This document shows, piece after piece, positions 52,751 to 63,300 of a stretch of DNA of 64,000 bases (positions are counted from its first letter, which is position 1; every line of letters begins with the position of its first letter). The position numbers and the translations under genes are program-made. This DNA comes from JABLTI01 sp035528035 (GTDB taxonomy: Archaea > Asgardarchaeota > Heimdallarchaeia > JABLTI01), in assembly GCA_035528035.1 (NCBI GenBank), contig DATKZI010000044.1:1-64000 (forward strand), read 5' to 3'. The notes below the pieces were generated by a model. It did no database searches. It worked only from the letters and a program-made list of their open reading frames with translations, and was not told the origin of the DNA.

Positions 52751-54358
52751 ATGGCAATGAATATGAAATCGGATTTATCACAACATGGTGAGATTAACCT
52801 TAAGAAAAATAGTACTGAAAATAAAATAGATGATTTATTAGAAAAAAGAGAAGATGCTTTGAAAGGTGGTGGAGAAGAAGCCATTCAAGCTCAACTCGAG
52901 AAAGGTAAATTAACTGCTCGTCAAAGAATAGATATTTTACTTGACCCAGGAACCTTTGTTGAAACAAATATGTTTGTTAAACATAAATGCAATAATTTTG
53001 GTTTGGAAAATAAGAAATATTACACCGATGGAGTAATTACTGGTTTCGGTCAAGTACATGGTCGTTTAGTTTATGTTTATAGTCAAGACTTTACTATCCT
53101 AGGTGGTAGCCTTGGTGAAGCTCATGCTAGAAAAATTTCCCAGTTAATGGATCAAGCAATCCAAAATGGTGCGCCATTAATTGGTTTTAATGATTCTGGT
53201 GGTGCAAGGATACAAGAAGGATCAAACTCCTTAGCAGGATATGGGGATATCTTTCTAAGGAATGTTCGCGCCTCAGGGATTATACCACAGATTTCTTGTA
53301 TCGTAGGACCCTCTGCTGGAGGAGCAGTATATTCTCCTGCTTTGACCGATTTCATTGTCATGACAGAAAACACCTCATACATGTTTGTTACTGGTCCTGC
53401 AGTAGTAAAAACTGTAACCGGTGAGGAGACTTCTTTTGAAGAACTAGGTGGCGCATCTACCCATAGCACACAATCTGGAATCGCTCATTTGGTTGGTTCT
53501 GATGAGATCGAATCAATCGAGCTTATCAAAGCTATTCTCTCCTTTTTGCCATCAAATAACTTAGAAGACCCACCACAAAAAGAAATCACAACAATTTCAG
53601 GATTGGAGTTAGAAAGTCTTGATGAAATTATTCCTGATGATCCTCTTGAGCCATATGATATGCGCGAAATAATCCTTAGAATTGTTGATAAAGGGAATTT
53701 TCTTGAGATACAAAAGAAATGGGCTCAAAATATTATCATTGGATTTGGTCGATTAAATGGCTATCCAATAGGTATTGTTGCTAATCAACCCTGTATCTTA
53801 GCTGGTGCTTTAGATATAGATGCTTCAATTAAAGCAGCACGATTTATACGTTTTTGTGATTCCTTCAATATACCTATACTTACATTTGTTGATGTTCCAG
53901 GATTTTTACCTGGACTTGATCAAGAGCACAATGGTATCATAAAGCATGGTGCAAAATTAATCTATGCCTATGCTGAAGCTACTGTTCCTAAATTAACTGT
54001 TATTACTCGTAAAGCATATGGCGGAGCTTATATAGTAATGGGTTCAAAACACCTAGGAAATGATACCAACTTTGCCTGGCCAACAGCAGAAATAGCAGTC
54101 ATGGGTGCAGAAGGAGCAGCTCAGATCCTTTACAGAAGAGAACTTGCTAAAGCAGAAAATCCATCTGAAATGCTTGAAATAATGAAGAATGAATATGCAG
54201 ATGAATTTAACAATCCATATCTTGCAGCAGAAAGTGGCTATATTGATGATGTAATTGTTCCTAGTGAGACTCGTCAGAAATTAATTGCTGCTTTATGGCC
54301 TCTCCTACGAAAACGAGAGAGACGATTAAATAAGAAACATGGAAATGTCCCATTATAG
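52751..54358 (+). CDS. Acyl-CoA carboxyltransferase, beta subunit (PccB/AccD5-like)
   Basis: 535 aa crotonase-fold carboxyltransferase. Family blocks are visible: GFNDSGGARIQEG, GPSAGGAVYSPALTDF, GFLPGLDQEHNGIIKHGAKLIYAYAEATVPKLTVI, TRKAYGGAYIVMGSKHLG. It transfers carboxyl from biotin to acetyl-CoA or propionyl-CoA, forming malonyl- or methylmalonyl-CoA; which one is not decided here. A GGAG ribosome-binding sequence precedes the ATG. Just 33 bases separate its stop from the giant synthase gene, so extender unit supply and synthase are one operon. Confidence 0.94.
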   Translation: MAMNMKSDLSQHGEINLKKNSTENKIDDLLEKREDALKGGGEEAIQAQLEKGKLTARQRIDILLDPGTFVETNMFVKHKCNNFGLENKKYYTDGVITGFGQVHGRLVYVYSQDFTILGGSLGEAHARKISQLMDQAIQNGAPLIGFNDSGGARIQEGSNSLAGYGDIFLRNVRASGIIPQISCIVGPSAGGAVYSPALTDFIVMTENTSYMFVTGPAVVKTVTGEETSFEELGGASTHSTQSGIAHLVGSDEIESIELIKAILSFLPSNNLEDPPQKEITTISGLELESLDEIIPDDPLEPYDMREIILRIVDKGNFLEIQKKWAQNIIIGFGRLNGYPIGIVANQPCILAGALDIDASIKAARFIRFCDSFNIPILTFVDVPGFLPGLDQEHNGIIKHGAKLIYAYAEATVPKLTVITRKAYGGAYIVMGSKHLGNDTNFAWPTAEIAVMGAEGAAQILYRRELAKAENPSEMLEIMKNEYADEFNNPYLAAESGYIDDVIVPSETRQKLIAALWPLLRKRERRLNKKHGNVPL

Positions 54359-54391
54359 TTAATTATCATCAAATAATTGGAGATAGTTTGA

Positions 54392-57300
54392 ATGGTTTTA
54401 ATAAATGATTTTGATAGCTTCATGCAAATGCGTAAGCCTATTTTGGCTTATAATCCTCCAGGTATATTATCTGTTGATTTGCTAAAAACAGTGATAAGAG
54501 AAGGAGGTGTTGGTCTAGTTAATTTAGAGCGCATGAAATTAAATGAAAGCAAAGAATTATTGAATGTGTGTTTGTCAGAATTACAGAATAATTGGGGTAT
54601 TAGGATATCTAATAAACAACAATTAGAATTATTGCTTAATTTACCAGCAAATACTTCTCCTATACTTCTTATAACAAGCAATTTAGATTTAACACAAGCT
54701 GAGTTAGAAAAAATCAAAACTAAACAATTTATCATTTTAGCTGAAGTAACCAATTTACAAGAAGCATATTCAAAGAAATGGGCTAGCAGTTATATCGTTA
54801 AGGGATACGAAGCAGGTGGTAGAATTGGTAATGAAACATCTTTTATTTTATCACAACAATTTGCAGATGCAGGTTTATCATTTATTGTTCAAGGAGGAGT
54901 TGGGTTATATACTTCCCCAGCAATTTTCATAGCTGGAGCAAAAGCCATTGTTCTTGACACTCAATTGTATCTTACACCAGAGTGCCCTCTACCTCAGAAC
55001 ATCAAAGATTTTCTTTCAAAATTAGATGCCACTGATACCAGGGTTTTAGGAGATTCGACAAATTATAAGTATCGAGTCTATGCAAGATTGGGGACAAAAA
55101 TTGTTAATGATTTTATTATCAAAGAAAAAGAATTACTTACTTTTAATAAAAAAGAACGAACGGAAAAAATTCAAAATGAGATATCTTCTCAACGAGAGAT
55201 GTTTGAGAGTAATAATTTCATGAATAACTTGTTACCTATGGGACAAGATATTTCTTTTGCTAAAATTTTAACTGATGAATTTGGCACAGTTACAGGAATC
55301 ATCAATGGTTTACTTCGCCAAATTGAGAAGCAAATTAAATCAGCCATAACAAACTATCCTTTACAGGAAAACAATCTCATATCGAAGGAACTTGGGATAC
55401 GATACCCAATTATTCAAGGTCCTATGGCAAATGTTTCCGAGAGTCCTGTTTTTGCTAAACTTATATCAGATGCAGGTGGTTTACCATTTTTAGCTTTAGG
55501 TTCTCTGTTTAAAGGTCAAACAAGAACCTTGATTACTAAAACTAAAGAAAAACTTGGAGATGCTCCTTTTGGTTGTGGTATTATTGGTTTAGAAGCAAAT
55601 AAGAAAGCTCGAGATGAGCATCTAAAGATCATACAAGAGCTTAAACCACCATTTGTTGTTGTTGCTGCAGGAACAATAGACCAAGCTAAAGAAGTAATGG
55701 GTTATGGAATCAAAACATTTCTCCACACTCCCTCTCCAGCGATATTCCGAGAAGCCTTTGAATCAGGAGTTAGTAATCTTGTTTTAGAAGGAATGGAATG
55801 TGGTGGTCATATTGGTGTTCTAACCAGTTTTGTTCTCTGGGAGCTTTCCCTTCATGAATTGTCAGCTAATAAAGAAAAAATTACCACCAACCAAGGTAAA
55901 ATTAATGTTGCTTTTGCAGGAGGTATTGGTGATAAATTTTCAGCTGCTATGGCAGGAATTCTTTGTTCTGCTCATCCAGAAATAATGAATGGTTTACTAT
56001 GGGTAGGAACAGCTTATATTTTGGTCAAGGAAATTGTAGAAACAGATACTATACAACCATTATATCAACAATTGGCATTGAATGCTAAAGAAACTGTTGT
56101 TGTTGGAGAAACAGTAAATACTCGAGCACGTTCAATTCCAACACCATTTACTAAAGTAATAATTGAACGAGAATTAGCACGTTTAAAAGAAGGAGTAAGT
56201 TTAGCTGATAGAAAACATCAATATGAACGAGATAATTTAGGGTCTACACGAATTGCTGCCTTAGGAGAAATTTGGAATCCTGAAGGAGAAGATGATAAAC
56301 CGAATCGTTTTATGCCTATAGACGAGAAAGGACAATATCAGAAAGGCAATTATCTTATTGGTCAGATTATTGCCAGTTTAAGATGTATTCGAACTTTAGA
56401 TGATCTCCATACTGATTTGATAATCAATTCAGAAGAACTTGTGAAAAAACGAGCTGAAAGTATTTCTGAAAGGTTGGTTCCCTCACAACAAAAGATTGAA
56501 AGCAGCTTAATTAGTGATGAAAGTGTTCTTCCTGAATATGACCTAAAATCTTTCGAAGACGAAGGAATAGCTATTGTAGGTTTAGGATGTGTCTTTCCTG
56601 ATGCCTTAAATATCAATGCATTTTGGAATAATATACTCAATAAAGTTTATTCAATTAAAGAAATACCATCTGAGAGATGGGCTGATAATATTGATCTTTT
56701 TTATGATCAAAATAAGGACGCTCCAAATAAATCGTATACAAAAATTGCTGCTTCTATTTCTAATTTTAATTTCAATTCACTTGAATTTAAAATCCCCCCA
56801 AAAGTTGCCATTACAATGGGCAGAGCTCAAAAATTAGCTTTGGTTGCTGCTAAAGAAGCATTAGAAGATGCTAAAATGCTAAGTAGTGATTATGACCATT
56901 CTAGAACAGCAGTTATAATAGGCAATTCCATGGGTGATGAAATTAGAACAAGTCATTCTCGAAAGGTTTTCGCTCCAGAAGTTTTATCTAGAATTGAAAA
57001 ATCATCTTCATTCTCAAATATTGATAATAAAACTTGGGAGAAGATTAAAACTCAAGTATTAGCAGATTATGAAACACAGCTTGTTCCTATAAACGAAGAT
57101 ACCATGCCTGGAGAACTTTCTAATGTAATTGCTGGTCGTATCTCTAACACTTTTAATCTTCGTGGTAAAAATATGACTACTGATGCTGCTTGTGCTTCAA
57201 GTCTTGCAGCACTAAATGTAGCTGCAAAAGGTCTTCTCGATTTTGAATATGATATAGTTTTATGTGGAGGAGCAGATTGCTCGTTGGATCCACCTACTTT

Positions 57301-60300
57301 TATTAAATTTGCTAAGATAGGTGCTTTATCAGCTGAAGGTTCATATCCTTTTGATGATAGAGCTAATGGATTTGTTATGGGAGAAGGCGCAGGATTTTGT
57401 ATTTTAAAACGACTCTCTGATGCAACAAGAGATGGCGATAAAATTTATGCTGTTGTAAGAGGAATGGGTGCTTCTTCTGATGGAAGAGGGAAAGGTATTA
57501 CTGCACCAAATCCTTCAGGTCAAAAACTAGCAATAGAACGTGCACTTGAACAAGCTAAAATTAAATTTTCAGATATTCAACTTGTAGAAGCTCATGGAAC
57601 AAGTACGATTGTTGGTGATGCTGTTGAATTACAAGTTCTAAATGAAATTGCAAAAAATGTTACTCCGGGATCAATTGCTATAGGCTCTATTAAAAGTCAA
57701 ATTGGACATTTAAAAAGTGCTGCAGGTATTGCTTCACTAATAAAAACTGCTTTAGCATTACATCATAAAACATTACCTCCTTCCGTTAACTTTGAAAAAC
57801 CTAATCAAAAGATTGACTGGAAAATCTCACCATTTTATGTTAATGTTACTAAAAATGATTGGAATAAACCTGCGACAGATATTAGAATAGCTGGGATATC
57901 AGCATTTGGTTTTGGTGGGACAAATTATCATGCCATTTTAGAAGAATATATTCCTGGTAAAACTAAAGGTTATCTACCAAAAGTAATCTCAATTGAAGAG
58001 ATTCAAAAAATATTTAGCAGTTTAAAAGCTACTAAACCAATTACTGCTAGCACCGATTTTGAAGAGGTTTTTGATAAAAAGGGTTGGCAGAATTACTATC
58101 AAAAAAATGTTCATTTAGAAACAGAAGCTTTATTCATCGGAGCTAGTTCTAATGAAAAATTACTAGCTGAATTACAAAGATACCAAAGTAAAATTACAGC
58201 TACGACCTATCCAATTGATGGAATTGGCTTACGTATAAGAGATTTAGCTTTCGAAAGTTTAAGTGCTCTTTCTAATAAAAATAAAATTGGTTTTACAGCA
58301 AATTCTGTTGATGATATTCCTACAATAATTAAAACAGCAATTGAAGGTTTAAATGATAAAACCAAAAGAACATTCTTACAAAATAAGGGAATCTTTTACA
58401 GTGATGACCATTCATTAGGCAAGATTGCTTTTCTATTTCCTGGGCAAGGAAGTCAATATGTTCGTATGGGCAAAGAACTTTGGGATAAATATGAAATTGT
58501 AAGAGAAACATTCAGAGAAGCAGATGAAATAACACAGAAAATGATGAATTTCAAAATTACTGAGGCTATTTTTGCTATAGGAAAAAATGATGATAAAGCA
58601 AATGAATTATTAAAGCAAACAGAAATTACTCAACCAGCAATTTTTGTTCTTAATATAGCCATTTATCGTCTCCTAGAATCATTTGGAATTAAACCTGATT
58701 TTGTAGCTGGACATTCTCTTGGTGAATATTCAGCATTAGTTTCAGCAGGAATTTTAAGCTTCGGTGATGGTTTAAGAGCGGTTGTTCCTAGAGGTCAAGC
58801 TATGGCTGAATTTTCAACTAAAGATAAAGGGATTATGGCCTCTGTAAGTGCTGGTTACGAAGAAATAGATGAACTCCTTCAGAAAATAGATGGCTATGTT
58901 ATCTGTGCAAATAAAAATACTCCTAATCAAACAGTTATCTCTGGAGCAACAAAAACAGTAAAAGCAGCTATGAAGATATTTGCCGAAAAAGGAATTCAAG
59001 CAATACAATTACCTGTTTCTGCAGCATTTCATTCTAAAATAGTTGCACCTGCAGTTGATCATTTAAGAATTTCTTTAGAAAAATTAACATTCAATAAACC
59101 AAAAATGAATATTTCAAGCAATGTCACAGGCAAACTTTATCCCACTACTCGAGATGAGATAATTAATCTTTTGTGTGAACAAATATCTTCACCCGTTGAG
59201 TGGATTAAACAAATAAAATCTATGTACGAAGATTATGGAGTTAAAACTTTTATTGAGATTGGTCCAAAGTACGTTTTAACAAGTTTTACTCGAGCAATAC
59301 TCGATGATAAGAAGGATTATTTCGCTTTAGCTTCCAATCATCCAAAGAAAGGAGCTATGCAACATTTCAATGAAGTAATTGCTGCCTTAGGAACATTTGG
59401 TTATCCATTGAAAATACCATCCTTAAATGATAATCTCTATGCAGATGAATTCAGAAATCCTCTAAAGAGATTCTTTATCAGAAAGCCAATTGAAAGACAA
59501 ACTTCAGTTGCAACTATAGTTAAAGAGTCTCCTTTCGATGTTTTATTGGATCAAGAATTAGAAAAATTAACTGGTGATAGTTCATTCAAAGATTATTTAG
59601 AATTACAAGGACCAGCCATTTCGGCTTTTCTCAAGGTAGGTTATAATACCTACAAAGATAAAATTGCTTCTGCAATAAAAGAAAAAGAAGAAATGGATAA
59701 ACTTGAGATAAATACTGAACCAATTGGTGTGACTGGTATTTCCATAGGACTTCCAGGAAAAAATAGACATGTTTTTGATGATTCTAATTTTGATGCAATA
59801 CTCAATGGTCAGAATTTCATTGAGAAGATTCCTCTAGAATTCAGAAATAAAATGGTTGATAAGAATATTGTTAGATTAGTGAAGGATGCTGTTAAAGGTG
59901 CTCAATTCCAAACAATAACTGATGTAAAAGATGTAATCAAACTAGCAGCACAAAAAGGAGAATTTGATTTATCAAAAGAATATGGTATTGATGTTGAATT
60001 TACATCCGTTTTAGATATCACTTTCCAATTAGCCTTTGCTGCTGGAATTGAAGCATTACGCGATGCAGGAATACCTTTAGTACCAATGAAAACGCAAACA
60101 TCAGTTGGTAAGGAAATTACTAAAGGTTGGGCATTACCAGAATCGTTAAGAGATGATACCGGAATAGTTTTCGCTTCAGCTTTTCCTGGATATAGCAATT
60201 TAATATCAATAATTTCAAAATATCTTACAGATAAATACAGCAAGAAGAATAAGGAAGAAAAATTGGTTCTATATCAAGAACTAATAAATCAGATTTCTAA

Positions 60301-63300
60301 TGAATCAGCTAAGAAGCAGATTAATACTTGGTTTGAAAAGAATAAAACACTATTAACTACTGAAGAAACACATTTTGAATTCAGTAGAAAATTCTTATTT
60401 GAAATTCTCTCTATGGGACATTCACAATTTGCTCAATTAATACGAGCACGAGGTCCAAATACCCAAGTCAATGCAGCATGTTCATCAACAACACAAGCCA
60501 TTGCAATTGGTGAGGATTGGATTCGTAATGGTCGATGTAATAGAGTAATTGTTATTGCAGCAGATGATGTAACTAATGATGAAATGCTTGAATGGATCGC
60601 TTCAGGTTTTCTTGCAGTAGGTGCTGCAACAACTAAAGAGAAGGTTGAGGAAGCAGCCTTACCATTCGATAACCGGAGACATGGTATGATTATCGGTATG
60701 GGTGCTGCTGGAATTATTTTGGAATCTGATAGTGTAATAAAGGCTCGAGGAGTTAAACCAATTGCTGATCTATTAGGCACACATATAGTGAATTCTGCTT
60801 TTCATGGAACACGATTAGACAGAGATCATATATCTTCGCAAGTAGATGAATTTATTTCAAAGATTGAAAAGAGATACAAAATTTCTCGAGAGGAAATAGC
60901 TCGACAATTAGTTTTTGTAAGTCATGAGACATATACACCTGCAAGAGGAGGAAGTGCTTCTGCTGAGATAGATGCTCTTAGAAGGACCTTTGGTAATTTT
61001 ATTGATAATATCGTTATTGCTAATACTAAAGGTTTCACAGGGCATGCAATGGGAGCAGGAATAGAAGATGTTGTAGCAATTAAGATTTTAGAAAAAGGTA
61101 TTGTTCCACCAGTAGCAAATTGGAAAGAACAAGACCCTGAATTAGGTAAATTGAATCTTTCAAAAGGTGGAAAATATGATGTTAAATATGCTCTTCGATT
61201 TGCAGCAGGATTTGGTTCACAATTAACTTTAGCTTTATTTAGAGTTAATACACAACAGAATAGATTCCAAAGTGGTGAATATGACCAATGGTTACAATCT
61301 TTACATGGTAGTCGTCAAACCCTTGAAGTTGTTAACAAAACTTTACGTTTAAACAAAGATCCTTCACTCATTCAACAAAAACAAATTGAATTGAAATCAG
61401 AAATACTTTCGACTCAAGCTTCATCTATGAAAGAATTAGATAAAGATCTTTTAACAACTATTGTTAATTTAATTTCTGAAAAAACTGGCTATCCAGTTGA
61501 TATGATTGAACCTAATATGCATCTTGAGGAAGACTTGGGAATAGATACAGTCAAACAAGCTGAATTATTTGGCTTAATTAGAACTAAATACAATTTACCT
61601 CGAGAGGAGGGAGTTAGAATTCAAGAATATTCATCAGTTAATAAAATAGCTGAATATATTTCTTCCAAATTATCTCCTGGAACATCCGCTCAAAAGGATG
61701 TTGTTCAACAGATAGCTATTACTGACGATAAAGTCTCGAGTAGCCTTGGTCAAAAAGATGATATTGTTAAAGAAATAACCAACATGATCTCTGAAAAAAC
61801 TGGTTATCCAGTAGAGATGATCGAACCTGAAATGGAATTAGAAGAAGACTTAGGTATTGATACTGTTAAACAAGCTGAAATGTTTGGTATAATACGAACA
61901 AAATGGAATCTACCTCGAGAAGAGGGGATAAAGATCCAAGAATATTCTACTGTAAACAAAATAGCTGATTATATTCTTAATCGGTTAAAAGGTTCTGAAA
62001 CCAAACAAACAATTTCTTCAACAGTCGATACTTCTGAAGCTTCTATGGATGAGATTATTCCCGCAAAGAGATTAGCAATTCAACTAATTGAAGCCCCTTT
62101 ACCTAAAGTAGATAAACTTTCGTTATCAAAGAAGAAATTCATTATTGTAGGAGAAAGTAACCAATTTAGTGATGAATTGCTAGAAATTCTTCGAAAACAA
62201 AAAGCAACAATCGTAAATGTTCTTGATATTAAGAAAATTAATTCTGAAACTAAACTTAAACAAGAATTACCTACTGAAGAAATTGATGGTTTAATATACA
62301 TTGAACCAAAAACAACACAAAATAATAAGCATAATAATACAGCTAGAACACTATTCCTACTTTGTAAATTAACTAAATTTAGTGAAAAACCCTTCATTTT
62401 AACCATAAATAATTCAGATTCAGCTTTTGGATGGGAAGGAAAGACTTCTCCTATAACTGGTTCAATAACTGGTTTAACAAAATCGCTAGCTCGAGAATTC
62501 TCAAAGGGAATTATTAGAACTGTTTCATGCTTAAAACCAGAACAAGCTATTTCTGAATTAATTTCAGGTGATGGTTCAATTGAAATCTCTTATGATAAAG
62601 CAGGTAACAGAAGAATTTTTGCAACTCAAGAATCACCTATCTCAACTAAACAAACACAATTCAAACCAACATCTGATGATCTAATAATTATCTCCGGTGG
62701 AGCTCAAGGTATTACTTATGAAATTACCAAAAAAATTGCTGAAAAATATAAAACAAAATTAGCTTTACTTGGCAGAACCAAATTACCTGAAAATATTGAT
62801 GAATTAGTAGCATTGGACCAAAATGGTTTAGATAATCTTAAAGCTCAAATGATCGAACAACTAAAAGCAAAAGAAGATAAAGTAACTCCTGTTATCATTG
62901 AAAAAGAATGGTCTAAGATAACTAAAGCTATTAGCGTTAAAAAAGCACTTAACTATCTTATCAAACAAGGTTCTCCAACAAGATATTATTCTGTTGATGT
63001 TATTAACAACGAAGAAATGGTTCAAACAATCCAAAAAATCACTAAAGACTTTAAGCAAATCGTAACCGGAATTGTTCATGGTGCTGGTTTAGAATCATCT
63101 AAATTAATTGGTGAGAAAAAAATAGACGATTTTGATAATGTCTACAACGTTAAAGCTATTGGTTTTGACAATTTATTAACAAATCTAGATGTAAAACAAC
63201 TCAAGTTTGTTGTCTGTTTCTCCTCAGTTGCAGGAAGATTTGGAAATGCTGGGCAAGTGGATTATTCTGCTGCAAACGATTATCTAAGTAAAAGCTGTTG

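Noticed and set aside
54448..63079. Several minus-strand and one plus-strand short open frames inside the giant synthase region.
   Set aside because: They lie opposite or out of frame to a continuous domain-rich coding frame and encode no recognisable domains.
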